DNA of 64,000 nucleotides from Flavobacteriaceae bacterium UBA5534 (GCA_002426015.1 DINS01000023.1:100209-164208), one strand, 5' to 3'; shown: positions 25,763 to 34,656, counted from the stretch's first letter. Numbers and translations: made by a program. The notes: a model not told the origin generated them from the sequence alone.

Positions 25763-27448
25763 TTATTTTCTGAAAAATGTCGCTTCAAATGTAGAACTAT
25801 TTCCAACATTATCGGTCACAATCACTTTCAATTCATTTTTGGTGTCGGTTATCACATGGTCATTGAAATCAAAGGTAAGCGTTCCTTTTTTATATTCATA
25901 CTCCATTAATATCCATTTTCCGTTGATGGTCGCTCTATAATTTCCAATTCCTGATAAATCATCACTGATTTTTAGTGTCAAATAACGATAATTGCTCAAC
26001 CATTTACCATCCTGAAAATTAACGGGTTCAATTTTTGGGCTTTTGGTGTCCAAAACCAAGGCGTATGTCCCCAAAGCATTTGACGATGCTGTGACAATGT
26101 TGTCTTTTCGCTTGGTTGACAGATAGCTTGGATATTTTTTGTAGCCCAATAATTCAGCAATATAAACCTTGTCTTTTTCAGAGTCCTTATAATTACTGAT
26201 GTCATATTGAATCGATACATTTTTTTGTAACGGAATCACGTCTTTGTCAAGATAAATGGTGTCGTTACTCACTTTAAAATCGATAAAGGTATCTTCATAA
26301 AAGCTGTTTGCTGGGAAATAGACAGACACATTCTTGTCTTTAAGATTGGTTATTTGGTCAGCAAATACATAGTAATTTTTTTTACTTTCAGGCTTTTCTT
26401 TTACGATTGTTGGTATTTTGCCTTTTATGGGAATGGTTATAAAACTTTCATTGCCTTTAAAATCTTTAATTTGAACTTTGTAAATGGAAGACGAATTGTT
26501 TTCAACTAACACATAACCATTGTCATCCAGATCTTTATACATGCTCAATGGATTGCCCTTTTCGACAAACAGTTTTTGAATCCGTGATTTTTTGGTTTTG
26601 AAATACTCATAATCCAAAAATCGGTTGATGTGTCTGCTCTCATCAAATGAAAAACGATAAAAATCCATTTCAAACTTTTTATTTCCATTATAAAACGTTT
26701 GAAGATTATCAATACCATTGTAATTGGATGCCAAATCTTGCTGGTCGTATGTGACGATTCCAAAGCCAATATGACCTATCGCTTCGATGGGCTCAACTTT
26801 GTATTCGTTTGTTTTTGTTGGGATAAGCCGTAACTCGGTTCGGTCATTGTTGCCATTAATAAATGAATTTTCATCCATAGGATATGCAAAAACTCCAACC
26901 ACAAAAGGAGGTTTAGAGTCCTTTACTGGGATTCCAAAGAGTAAAGGGTTTATGGTTCGTTCCTGATTGTCACGAATTTCAAAATGCAAATGAGGACCGC
27001 CAGAACCACCTGTATTCCCAGAATAAGCTATAATTTCGTCTGTAGCAACCATCAACTCTGAAGCAGTAGGAAACAACTCAATTTCATAACTTTCCTTTTC
27101 ATATTGTTTTGCTTTTACATAGGCTTCAATTCTTGGAGAAAAACTTTGTAGATGGCCATAAACAGTCGTGTAACCATTGGGATGGGTGACATACAGTGCT
27201 TTGCCATAACCATAATGTTGTATTTTAATTCGGCTAACGTAACCTTCGGCTGCTGTATATACATTTTTGCCTTCCTTTTGCTGTGTTTTGATGTCCAAAC
27301 CTGAATGAAAATGGTTGGTTCGTAGCTCTGCAAACGAGCCAGATAATATGATGGTAATGTCGAGTGGGCTTCTAAAATAGTCTTTAGGATATTCTACTTG
27401 GGCAAATGTAATTTGAGTAAGTAAAAAAAATAAAAGCAGTTTTTTCAT
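25763..27448 (-). CDS. M23-family metallopeptidase with long C-terminal region
   Basis: Exported protein, 561 residues; signal peptide residues 1-17. The LytM-type peptidase domain lies at about 40-165 with HFHSGLD (H46/H48...D52) and HLHFEI (H153, H155) as the zinc and catalytic residues, typical of enzymes that cut peptidoglycan cross-links or other glycine-rich bonds. The remainder (about 175-561) is beta-rich and contains a region like bacterial Ig-like folds (DKSPKIEP-like, DDLSGIGNYRATINGKWI). Same strand as and 11 bases before the TonB receptor gene, so probably one operon. Confidence 0.88.
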   Translation of the reverse strand: MKKLLLFFLLTQITFAQVEYPKDYFRSPLDITIILSGSFAELRTNHFHSGLDIKTQQKEGKNVYTAAEGYVSRIKIQHYGYGKALYVTHPNGYTTVYGHLQSFSPRIEAYVKAKQYEKESYEIELFPTASELMVATDEIIAYSGNTGGSGGPHLHFEIRDNQERTINPLLFGIPVKDSKPPFVVGVFAYPMDENSFINGNNDRTELRLIPTKTNEYKVEPIEAIGHIGFGIVTYDQQDLASNYNGIDNLQTFYNGNKKFEMDFYRFSFDESRHINRFLDYEYFKTKKSRIQKLFVEKGNPLSMYKDLDDNGYVLVENNSSSIYKVQIKDFKGNESFITIPIKGKIPTIVKEKPESKKNYYVFADQITNLKDKNVSVYFPANSFYEDTFIDFKVSNDTIYLDKDVIPLQKNVSIQYDISNYKDSEKDKVYIAELLGYKKYPSYLSTKRKDNIVTASSNALGTYALVLDTKSPKIEPVNFQDGKWLSNYRYLTLKISDDLSGIGNYRATINGKWILMEYEYKKGTLTFDFNDHVITDTKNELKVIVTDNVGNSSTFEATFFRK

Positions 27449-27611
27449 AGTTAGGTTTAGAAAGTCTAAAAATATTAAAAAAGTTATAAGTGCGCTAAAG
27501 TTTTTAATTTAATATATAACAAAAACTGTGGACAATTTAAAGTGTTAAAGGCACTCTCAACTTATGACTTATGTTGTAAAATGAAATATTTTAAAATTTA
27601 TTGTAAAAGAA

Positions 27612-27643
27612 TTGTGATTTTTAATTTTGGTATGTTAACTTTG
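27612..27643 (+). promoter_or_regulatory. Promoter of the coiled-coil/zapA operon
   Basis: TTG (27612-27614), 21 bases, TAACTTTG (27636-27643), exact -7 match; transcription would start near 27650, 18 bases before the ATG at 27668. Confidence 0.55.
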
Positions 27644-27667
27644 TTTCATCAGTATTGAAATTTGTAA

Positions 27668-27958
27668 ATGAGTAAAATTGAAGATATTGTTGATTCTTTA
27701 GAGAATAAAATCAGCAAAGTTTTGCATAAACAAGAGGTTTTGAAACAAACCAATGCGAAGCTTTCGGAAGAATTGGCCAATCATCAGCAAAAAATAATTC
27801 AGCAACAGGAAGATATTAGTTCTTGGATTGAAAAATACGAAGCACTCAAAATTGCAAATTCAATGTTGGGCAGTGATGAAAATAAACGAGAAACAAAGCT
27901 CAAAATAAACGCATTAATAAAAGATATTGACCATTGTATAGCTCAATTATCTGAATAA
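27668..27958 (+). CDS. Coiled-coil protein upstream of zapA
   Basis: Protein of 96 residues, almost wholly a predicted coiled coil (heptads in the region 5-75: ENKISKVLHKQEVLKQTNAKL, then NHQQKIIQQQEDISSW). No signal peptide, cysteine or catalytic motif. It precedes zapA by 17 bases in one transcription unit. Small coiled-coil proteins before zapA are common in Bacteroidota from memory, so a link to cell division is likely but unproven. Confidence 0.75.
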   Translation: MSKIEDIVDSLENKISKVLHKQEVLKQTNAKLSEELANHQQKIIQQQEDISSWIEKYEALKIANSMLGSDENKRETKLKINALIKDIDHCIAQLSE

Positions 27959-27975
27959 TGTAAATAAAGATCATA

Positions 27976-28269
27976 ATGTCAGAGCAGCTAAAAATTAAGC
28001 TTTCCATAGCCAACAGAGTGTATCCGTTGACTATTGCACCTAGTCAGGAAGAAGGATTGCGAAAAGCTGCAAAGAAAATTGAAAATATGATTGGTCAATT
28101 TGAGCAAAATTATTCTGTGAGAGATAAACAAGATGTATTGGCTATGTGTGCTTTGCAATTTGCATCTCAAGTAGAACAAAAATCGATAGATAAAGAGTAT
28201 GTCAATGAAGATATCCAAAACAGATTATCTGCTTTGGATGAGTTGCTTCAATCACATTTAAGCTCTTAA
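27976..28269 (+). CDS. zapA: Cell division protein ZapA
   Basis: Small protein, 97 residues, of the ZapA family which bundles FtsZ filaments. N-terminal beta-hairpin LKIKLSIANRVYPLTI (5-20), then E-E-x-LRKAAKKIE (25-36), followed by a long helix with the conserved VLAMCALQFA region (about 55-64). Length is normal. Located after a coiled-coil gene and before a structured RNA, with the same neighbour order (zapA then 6S RNA) seen in gamma-proteobacteria. Confidence 0.85.
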   Translation: MSEQLKIKLSIANRVYPLTIAPSQEEGLRKAAKKIENMIGQFEQNYSVRDKQDVLAMCALQFASQVEQKSIDKEYVNEDIQNRLSALDELLQSHLSS

Positions 28270-28291
28270 CGTTCTTTAAAATAAAATAGGT

Positions 28292-28466
28292 TACTGCCTA
28301 CATTAGTTATTTTTTTTGATAAACTCAACGTTAATTCTTTAAAAAGGGTGAGTTTAAACTGTAAAATCGAGCCGTCTTTGAGCGGATTTTTGATCAGTTT
28401 GTTAGCCCTAAACTTGTTTTTAAGGAGTTTATACCAAAATTCGAAACTGATGTAGGCTTTTTTTTT
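28292..28466 (+). ncRNA. Candidate 6S-like RNA (ssrS-type, 6S-Flavo class)
   Basis: About 170 bases between zapA and rny. GCCTACATTAGTT (28296-28308) pairs with AACTGATGTAGGC (28445-28457) in a 13-base closing stem with one G-U pair, followed at once by T9. Inside: AAACTCA/TGAGTTT (28321-28327 with 28349-28355), an apical stem AAACTG...AAAATC with GATTTT...CAGTTT (28356-28400), and TAAACT/AGTTTA (28409-28414 with 28426-28431). Closing stem, bulge with side hairpins and an apical stem fit 6S RNA, which sequesters RNA polymerase; zapA is also the neighbour of ssrS in E. coli. Identity to the published 6S-Flavo family was not tested. Confidence 0.65.
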
Positions 28467-28486
28467 ATAATTAAACTAAACTAAAC

Positions 28487-30064
28487 ATGGATACGAATAC
28501 AATTTTAATGATTGTTGGAGGCATAGTATTGGGTGCAATACTAGGATATATTATTGCAAAAACATTAGAAAAATCGAATGCATCAAAATTGATTAAAAAT
28601 GCACATGCAGAAGCAAAATCAATTTTAAAGCAAGCAAATGCAGAAGGTGAATCGATAAAAAAAGATAAATTACTTCAAGCAAAGGAAAAATTCATTGAGC
28701 TTAAGGCAGAACACGAAACCGTTATTTTATCACGAGATAAAAAAATGGCAGAAGCCGAAAAACGCACTCGTGACAAGGAATCACAGATATCCAATGAGTT
28801 GGCAAAAAATAAAAAGCTATCTCAAGAATTGGAAGACAAGTTGAAAGACTACGATTTTAAACTCGAATTTCTTGAAAAGAAAAAAGAGGAAGTTGAAAAA
28901 GCTCACAAAAGCCAAATAAAACAACTAGAGGTCATTTCTGCATTGTCGGCAGAAGAGGCAAAATCGCAATTGGTGGAGTCGCTTAAAAATGAAGCAAAGG
29001 CAGATGCAATGGCTTTTGTGCAAGGAGCCGTTGAGGAAGCAAAACTGACAGCCCAACAAGAAGCTAAAAAAATCATTATAAACACCATTCAACGTATTGG
29101 TACTGAAGAAGCAATAGATAACTGTGTCTCTGTATTTAATATAGAATCAGATGACGTTAAAGGTCGAATCATTGGTCGTGAAGGTCGAAACATTAGAGCG
29201 ATTGAAGCAGCAACAGGAGTTGAAATTATTGTAGATGACACACCAGAAGCGATTATTTTATCTTGTTTTGATTCAGTACGTCGCGAGGTAGCTCGTTTGT
29301 CATTGCACAAATTAGTAACCGATGGAAGAATTCATCCAGCAAAAATTGAAGAAGTTGTCGAAAAAACCAAAAAGCAAATAGAACAGGAAATCATTGAAGT
29401 AGGTAAGCGTACTGTCATTGATCTTGGAATTCACGGTTTGCATCCAGAATTGATTAAACTGGTTGGACGTATGAAATACCGTTCGTCTTATGGACAGAAT
29501 CTATTGCAACATTCACGTGAAGTCGCCAAGCTTTGTGGTGTGATGGCTGCCGAATTAGGCCTGAATCCAAAATTAGCAAAACGTGCTGGATTGTTACACG
29601 ATATAGGAAAAGTGCCAGACTCTGAAGCTGATATGGAAACTCCACACGCTATACTTGGTATGCAATGGGCAGAAAAATATGGTGAAAAGCCAGAAATATG
29701 CAATGCTATTGGTGCTCACCATGACGAAATTGAAATGACAACATTGTTGTCACCTATTATTCAAGTGTGTGATGCCATTTCTGGCGCAAGACCAGGAGCA
29801 AGACGTCAAGTTTTGGATTCTTACATACAACGTTTAAAAGATTTAGAAGATGTTGCTTTTGGATTCAATGGTGTCAACAAAGCTTATGCTATCCAAGCTG
29901 GACGAGAGTTAAGGGTTATGGTAGAGAGCGAACGTGTTTCAGATGAACAAGCGGCTAATTTATCGTTTGAGATTTCACAAAAAATACAAACTGACATGAC
30001 CTATCCTGGACAGGTAAAAGTGACTGTGATTAGAGAAACTAGGGCAGTTAATATTGCTAAATAA
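28487..30064 (+). CDS. rny: Ribonuclease Y
   Basis: Membrane-anchored endoribonuclease, 525 residues, that initiates mRNA decay. One N-terminal membrane helix (about 5-25), a long coiled coil (about 30-160), a KH RNA-binding domain (about 210-275: IIGREGRNIRAIEAATGVEI) and an HD nuclease domain (about 335-430: HSREVAKLCG ... LLHDIGKVPD, and GAHHDE), all in order and intact. An HD motif His-Asp at HDIGK is present. Follows the 6S-like RNA. A terminator follows 20 bases after the stop. Confidence 0.96.
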   Translation: MDTNTILMIVGGIVLGAILGYIIAKTLEKSNASKLIKNAHAEAKSILKQANAEGESIKKDKLLQAKEKFIELKAEHETVILSRDKKMAEAEKRTRDKESQISNELAKNKKLSQELEDKLKDYDFKLEFLEKKKEEVEKAHKSQIKQLEVISALSAEEAKSQLVESLKNEAKADAMAFVQGAVEEAKLTAQQEAKKIIINTIQRIGTEEAIDNCVSVFNIESDDVKGRIIGREGRNIRAIEAATGVEIIVDDTPEAIILSCFDSVRREVARLSLHKLVTDGRIHPAKIEEVVEKTKKQIEQEIIEVGKRTVIDLGIHGLHPELIKLVGRMKYRSSYGQNLLQHSREVAKLCGVMAAELGLNPKLAKRAGLLHDIGKVPDSEADMETPHAILGMQWAEKYGEKPEICNAIGAHHDEIEMTTLLSPIIQVCDAISGARPGARRQVLDSYIQRLKDLEDVAFGFNGVNKAYAIQAGRELRVMVESERVSDEQAANLSFEISQKIQTDMTYPGQVKVTVIRETRAVNIAK

Positions 30065-30080
30065 TTACAATATATATATG

Positions 30081-30112
30081 AAAACCCATCTGTTTTAATA
30101 GATGGGTTTTTT
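30081..30112 (+). terminator. Terminator of rny
   Basis: AAAACCCATCT / AGATGGGTTTT stem with an eight-base loop and further T, 17 bases after the rny stop. Confidence 0.85.
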
Positions 30113-30250
30113 GTTGAGAATTGTTAATGGTTATATATCTACGATTGATTTTTTTTCTTCTTACATATGTGTTTATAGACACGAATACACGAAGTTGTTT
30201 TTAATTTTCACTTACCAAACCCTGAAGACTGCCAACTGAAAACTGATAAA

Positions 30251-31162
30251 CTACTTCCTAGGATGGTATTTATTAAGTACTTCTTTTAAATGTGTTCTAT
30301 CTACATGCATATAAATTTCAGTGGTAGTAATGCTTTCATGGCCAAGCATCAATTGTATAGCACGCAAATCGGCACCATTTTCCAACAAATGCGTAGCAAA
30401 TGAATGACGAAAGGTATGAGGCGAGATGGTTTTGTTCAGATTGATTTTTTCTGCAAGTCGTTTAATGATTGTAAAAATCATGGCTCTGGTCAACTGCTTG
30501 CCACGATGGTTTAAAAATAAGGTGTCCTTATATTCCTTTTCCACATTGATTTGGGTTCTAACCTCTTTAATATATCTATTGATGATTTTTTGTGTAGAAT
30601 TGCCAATAGGGACAAAACGTTGCTTATCACCTTTACCTGTGACTTTGATGAAGCCTTCTTCAAAGAATAAATCAGAAATTTTTAAGTTGGTCAGCTCACT
30701 CACTCGAAGTCCACAACTGTATAAGGTCTCAAGGATAGTTCGGTCACGTTCACCAATTCTAACACCATTATATTCGTAAGTCAATTCAACAGCATTTATA
30801 AGCCTATCAATATCTTCAATACTTAAGGTGTCAGGAAGCTTTCTGCCTATTTTGGGTGACTCTATCAAATCTAAAGGATTGGTGTCTCTATAATCTTCAA
30901 AAACCAAATAGCTAAAAAAACTTCTTAAACCCGAAATTAACCTCGACTGCGACCTTGGATTGAGCGATTTTGACATTTCATATATAAAAGGTTGGATGAC
31001 ATCATTGGAAATATCGATTGGAGATATTTTTAAGTTATTGATTTCTAAATAATTGACCAATTTCAATACATCAAACTCATAATTATAAATGGAGTTTTTG
31101 GAGAGCCCACGTTCAATTTTAAGGAAATGTTTATAATCTTTGAGTGCGTTTTGCCAGTTCAT
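30251..31162 (-). CDS. xerD: Site-specific tyrosine recombinase XerD
   Basis: Tyrosine recombinase of 303 residues that resolves chromosome dimers. N-terminal SAM-like core-binding domain (about 1-95), catalytic domain with R in CGLRVSEL (about 150), a Lys hairpin VTGKGDKQR, H-x2-R in SPHTFRHSFATHLL (about 243-256), H in GHESITTTEIY and the nucleophile Tyr in TEIYMHV. ATG 31162 gives MNWQNALKDY, the usual beginning; the frame extends six codons upstream. Size and intact motifs suggest the chromosomal enzyme, not a mobile integrase. Confidence 0.9.
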   Translation of the reverse strand: MNWQNALKDYKHFLKIERGLSKNSIYNYEFDVLKLVNYLEINNLKISPIDISNDVIQPFIYEMSKSLNPRSQSRLISGLRSFFSYLVFEDYRDTNPLDLIESPKIGRKLPDTLSIEDIDRLINAVELTYEYNGVRIGERDRTILETLYSCGLRVSELTNLKISDLFFEEGFIKVTGKGDKQRFVPIGNSTQKIINRYIKEVRTQINVEKEYKDTLFLNHRGKQLTRAMIFTIIKRLAEKINLNKTISPHTFRHSFATHLLENGADLRAIQLMLGHESITTTEIYMHVDRTHLKEVLNKYHPRK

Positions 31163-31385
31163 TGGGTTAAAATTAATCAAAATACAACATTAAAACATCG
31201 AAAATTACATGCATTTCAACGATTATATGGCTTAAATTGTTAATAACTAAAAAGTATAAAATACTAATAATCAACCATATACATTGATTTGTTAATATTA
31301 ATGTTAATAAGTTTGCAAAATATTTTTATTATATCAAAAAAATGTCTTTAGTTTGTATCAATCAATTTTAAAAACTTATAAAATT

Positions 31386-31955
31386 ATGAAAAAATTAATG
31401 TTATTAGCTGCTGTTGCAGTTTTTGGATTAAGTAATGTAAATGCTCAAGAAGTAAAATTCGGAGTAAAAGCAGGTGTTAACTTTGCTTCTTTAACTGGCG
31501 ATGATGCTGATGGTCTTGATGGCAAAACTGGTTTCCATGTTGGAGGCGTTGCTGTTATTGGTATATCAGAAAAATTCGCAGTACAACCAGAATTAGTGTA
31601 TTCTTCTCAAGGAGCTAAAGACACTGAAGAAGGTGTGGATGTTGACTATAATTTAGATTATATCAATCTTCCTGTACTTGCAAAGTTTACTGTAGCTGAA
31701 GGATTTAGCATTGAAGCAGGTCCACAAGTTGGATTTTTAATGTCAGCAAAAGTTAAAGCTGAAGGTGAGTCTTTTGATATTAAAGATGATCTAAAAGGAA
31801 TAGATTTCGGTGGAGCAATTGGTCTAGGTTATAAAATGGACAGTGGATTAAATTTTGCTGCTCGTTATAATTTAGGTTTAGGCAATATTGCTGATTTTGA
31901 TGGAGGAGATTTAAAAAACAATGTAATCCAACTTTCAGTTGGTTATAACTTTTAA
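31386..31955 (+). CDS. Outer membrane beta-barrel protein, copy 1
   Basis: Outer membrane protein of 189 residues: signal peptide MKKLMLLAAVAVFGLSNVNAQ (about 20), then FGVKAGVNFASLTGD and a series of aromatic-rich strands ending GYNF. Matches the OMP beta-barrel-2/PorT-like family common in Bacteroidota. ATG 31386 follows ATTATG; the upstream ATG at 31353 has no signal peptide. Closely related to the next gene, from which it is separated by 166 bases; both end in very similar terminator hairpins, consistent with tandem duplication. Inserted between xerD and aroQ, which I recall as neighbours in many flavobacteria. Confidence 0.85.
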   Translation: MKKLMLLAAVAVFGLSNVNAQEVKFGVKAGVNFASLTGDDADGLDGKTGFHVGGVAVIGISEKFAVQPELVYSSQGAKDTEEGVDVDYNLDYINLPVLAKFTVAEGFSIEAGPQVGFLMSAKVKAEGESFDIKDDLKGIDFGGAIGLGYKMDSGLNFAARYNLGLGNIADFDGGDLKNNVIQLSVGYNF

Positions 31956-31978
31956 TCATTAAGAATAAGTTAAAAAAG

Positions 31979-32005
31979 ACCGAAGCCAAAAGCTTCGGTT
32001 TTTTT
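31979..32005 (+). terminator. Terminator of outer membrane protein copy 1
   Basis: ACCGAAGC / GCTTCGGT, an eight-base stem with CAAAA loop and T run. Confidence 0.85.
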
Positions 32006-32075
32006 ATGTCTTTTTTTTATGAAAAACGCATAAAAAAATTCTGACATCCATGATTATTTGCAATATATTTTGAAC

Positions 32076-32083
32076 TATTTTTG
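32076..32083 (+). promoter_or_regulatory. -7 box of outer membrane protein copy 2
   Basis: TATTTTTG exact TAnnTTTG match, 38 bases before the ATG at 32122; a TTTG (32057-32060) lies upstream, but the spacing of 15 is short. Confidence 0.4.
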
Positions 32084-32121
32084 GCGCTTTAATTTTAACC
32101 TATTTTAAACAAATCTATTTT

Positions 32122-32637
32122 ATGAAAAAATTAGTTTTATGTGCTGCGATTGCACTTTTTACAACATCAATTATTTCTGCTCAAAACGCAAAGTTTGGTA
32201 TTGCTGCTGGTTACACTAACATTACAGAACGAGCAAAATTTGAAGAATTAACGGTTTCGTCAAGTGAATCTGGTTTTTACATTGGAGCTTTAGTTGACAT
32301 CACTGTTTCAGAAAAATTTCATGTAGAGCCAAAAATGCTTTATGCCAATGCAGCAGAAACAGGATTCTTGTATATTCCTGTTCTGGCAAAGTATTATGTT
32401 GCAGAGAAATTTAATTTACAGGCTGGACCACAGGCAAATTTTATTTTAGATGAAGTTGTAGACGGATTTAATTCATTTGGTCTTGATTTGTCTTTTGGGT
32501 TGGGTTATGAAATCAATGAACATTTTTTCTTGGATGCTAGATACAGTTTTGAACTAACTAACAGATATACCGATAATGATTTTAATGTGTCTGATAAAGT
32601 GAATACTTTAAATGTTGGTTTAGGATATAAGTTCTAA
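32122..32637 (+). CDS. Outer membrane beta-barrel protein, copy 2
   Basis: Outer membrane protein of 171 residues with a signal peptide (MKKLVLCAAIALFTTSIISAQ). Repeats the layout of the preceding gene: N-terminal AKFGIAAGYTNI, central FLYIPVLAKYYVAEKFNLQAGPQ and end NVGLGYKF, with the shared words VLAKxxVAExFxxxAGPQ. Shorter by 18 residues, so the two have diverged. A paralogous barrel of unknown substrate. Its terminator has the same core as that of copy 1. Confidence 0.85.
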   Translation: MKKLVLCAAIALFTTSIISAQNAKFGIAAGYTNITERAKFEELTVSSSESGFYIGALVDITVSEKFHVEPKMLYANAAETGFLYIPVLAKYYVAEKFNLQAGPQANFILDEVVDGFNSFGLDLSFGLGYEINEHFFLDARYSFELTNRYTDNDFNVSDKVNTLNVGLGYKF

Positions 32638-32657
32638 ATCATAAATTCTCATCATAT

Positions 32658-32686
32658 AACCGAAGCCTAAAACTTCGGTTTTTTTA
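32658..32686 (+). terminator. Terminator of outer membrane protein copy 2
   Basis: AACCGAAG / CTTCGGTT stem and T run, nearly the same as the copy 1 terminator (31979-32005). Confidence 0.85.
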
Positions 32687-32712
32687 TGCCTAAATTTTAA
32701 TATCTTTACTAC

Positions 32713-33138
32713 ATGAAGAAACTCATCATCATCAATGGTCCAAATCTCAACCTTCTAGGCACACGAGAGCCTGAACTTTATGGAAGTCTGTCGTTTACCG
32801 AATTTATGAAAGAACTGAAAGGCAAGTATCCAACTATCTCAATTGAGCATTACCAATCAAATGTAGAAGGTGAAATAATCAATAAACTTCAAGAGGTAGG
32901 TTTTAACTATGATGGTATTATTTTAAACGCTGCAGCTTACACTCATACATCTGTTGGTATTGGTGATGCTGTAAAAGCAATCAAAACACCAGTTGTGGAA
33001 GTCCACATTTCAAATACATTTTCAAGGGAAAAAATAAGACACCAATCTTACATTTCGCCACATACCAAAGGAATTATCATTGGTTTTGGGCTACAGAGTT
33101 ATGAATTGGCAATTCAGAGCTTTATAAGCCCATCATAA
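32713..33138 (+). CDS. aroQ: 3-dehydroquinate dehydratase, type II
   Basis: Type II dehydroquinase of the shikimate pathway, 141 residues, cytoplasmic dodecamer. Substrate and catalytic motifs: INGPNLNLLGTREPELYG (7-24, with the catalytic Tyr), EHYQSNVEGEIINKL (catalytic Glu-Ile-Ile region), LNAAAYTHTSVG (about 76-87, catalytic His) and HISNTFSREKIRHQSY. Length normal. A TATCTTTA box lies just upstream of the ATG. Ends with a terminator hairpin. Confidence 0.94.
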   Translation: MKKLIIINGPNLNLLGTREPELYGSLSFTEFMKELKGKYPTISIEHYQSNVEGEIINKLQEVGFNYDGIILNAAAYTHTSVGIGDAVKAIKTPVVEVHISNTFSREKIRHQSYISPHTKGIIIGFGLQSYELAIQSFISPS

Positions 33139-33173
33139 GCTTTCTGGAGAAGGTTTTCACCCTTATAAATAAG

Positions 33174-33207
33174 AAAAATGCGATTCTAAACAGAATCGCA
33201 TTTTTTT
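33174..33207 (+). terminator. Terminator of aroQ
   Basis: AAAATGCGATTC / GAATCGCATTTT stem with a six-base loop and T7. Confidence 0.85.
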
Positions 33208-33279
33208 AATCTAGATTTTTAAATTTGAGTAAGAGTTTCTTCCTCCCGATACTTCGGAGTGGGAAGACTAGGATGGACT

Positions 33280-34656
33280 CTATAAATGTATCACCTCGCC
33301 ATAAGCATCAGCAACAGCCTCCATAACTGCTTCACTCATCGTAGGATGTGGATGTACAGCTTTTAACACTTCATGTCCTGTAGTCTCCAATTTACGTCCT
33401 AAAACTGCTTCAGCAATCATATCTGTTACTCCAGCTCCAATCATATGGCAACCAAGCCATTCGCCATATTTCGCATCAAAAATAACTTTCACAAAGCCAT
33501 CTTTTGCTCCAGAAGCACTTGCCTTACCAGATGCGGAGAATGGGAATTTACCCACTTTTATATCATATCCTTTCTCTTTAGCTTGCTTTTCGGTCAAACC
33601 TACACTCGCAATTTCTGGATAGCAATAGGTACAACCAGGTATATTTCCATAATCTAATGCTTCGACATGTTGGCCAGCAATTTTTTCTACACAAAGGATA
33701 CCTTCAGCAGATGCTACGTGAGCTAAAGCCTGACCAGGAGTGACATCTCCAATGGCGTAGTAACCAGGAATATTGGTTTGATAATAGTCATTCACCAAAA
33801 TTTTATCTCTATCTACGGCAATCCCAACATCTTCTAAACCGATATTTTCAATGTTAGACTTGATACCAACAGCCGAAAGTATAATATCTGCTTCCAAGGT
33901 TTCTTCACCTTTTGATGTTTTTACGGTTGCAACAACACCTTTACCAGATGTATCTACTTTTGTAACTTCTGATGATGTCATTATGTTAATACCACTTTTC
34001 TTGAAGGACTTTTCTAATTGTTTAGAAACATCTTCATCTTCAACAGGCACAACGTTAGGTAAGAATTCAACAATAGTTACTTCAGTTCCCATAGAGTTGT
34101 AGAAGTAGGCAAACTCAACACCAATGGCACCAGAGCCAACCACAATCATCTTTTTTGGTTGTTCTTTCAAACTCATTGCTTCTCTATAACCAATTACTTT
34201 TTTACCATCTTGTGGTAAACTTGGCAATTCGCGTGAGCGAGCTCCAGTTGCAATTATAATATGATCAGCGCTGTATTCTTTTCCATCAACATCAACTTTT
34301 TTTCCAGCTTTAAGTTTTCCAAAACCTTCAATGACATCAATTTTATTCTTTTTCATCAAAAACTGAACACCTTTACTCATGCCTTCAGCAACACCACGAC
34401 TACGTTTTACAACAGCACCAAAATCTTTATCAGCACCTTTTACAGACAAGCCATAATCTTCAGCATGTTTTAAATAATCAAAAACTTGGGCAGATTTTAA
34501 TAAAGCTTTTGTTGGTATACAGCCCCAATTAAGACAAACACCTCCTAGACTTTCTTTTTCGACAACAGCAGTTTTAAAACCTAATTGTGAAGCTCTAATC
34601 GCAGTAACGTAGCCTCCAGGACCACTTCCAAGGACAATAATATCGTATTTACTCAT
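33280..34656 (-). CDS. lpdA: Dihydrolipoyl dehydrogenase (second copy)
   Basis: Second E3 flavoprotein in the window, 458 residues. FAD-binding GSGPGG (residues 10-15), redox disulfide in GGVCLNWGCIPTK (about 38-50), NAD site GSGAIGVEFA, second FAD contact YAIGDVTPG, and HPHPTMSE catalytic block at the end. It uses CLNWGC where the 6233 copy has CLNVGC, so the two serve different complexes, perhaps pyruvate versus 2-oxoglutarate; which is which is not decided. No E1 or E2 gene is adjacent. A 342-base gap follows its start. Confidence 0.93.
   Translation of the reverse strand: MSKYDIIVLGSGPGGYVTAIRASQLGFKTAVVEKESLGGVCLNWGCIPTKALLKSAQVFDYLKHAEDYGLSVKGADKDFGAVVKRSRGVAEGMSKGVQFLMKKNKIDVIEGFGKLKAGKKVDVDGKEYSADHIIIATGARSRELPSLPQDGKKVIGYREAMSLKEQPKKMIVVGSGAIGVEFAYFYNSMGTEVTIVEFLPNVVPVEDEDVSKQLEKSFKKSGINIMTSSEVTKVDTSGKGVVATVKTSKGEETLEADIILSAVGIKSNIENIGLEDVGIAVDRDKILVNDYYQTNIPGYYAIGDVTPGQALAHVASAEGILCVEKIAGQHVEALDYGNIPGCTYCYPEIASVGLTEKQAKEKGYDIKVGKFPFSASGKASASGAKDGFVKVIFDAKYGEWLGCHMIGAGVTDMIAEAVLGRKLETTGHEVLKAVHPHPTMSEAVMEAVADAYGEVIHL

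Noticed and set aside
30251..31162. Mobile-element integrase
   Set aside because: Length, motif order and housekeeping surroundings fit chromosomal XerD; no attachment-site repeats or island genes found.
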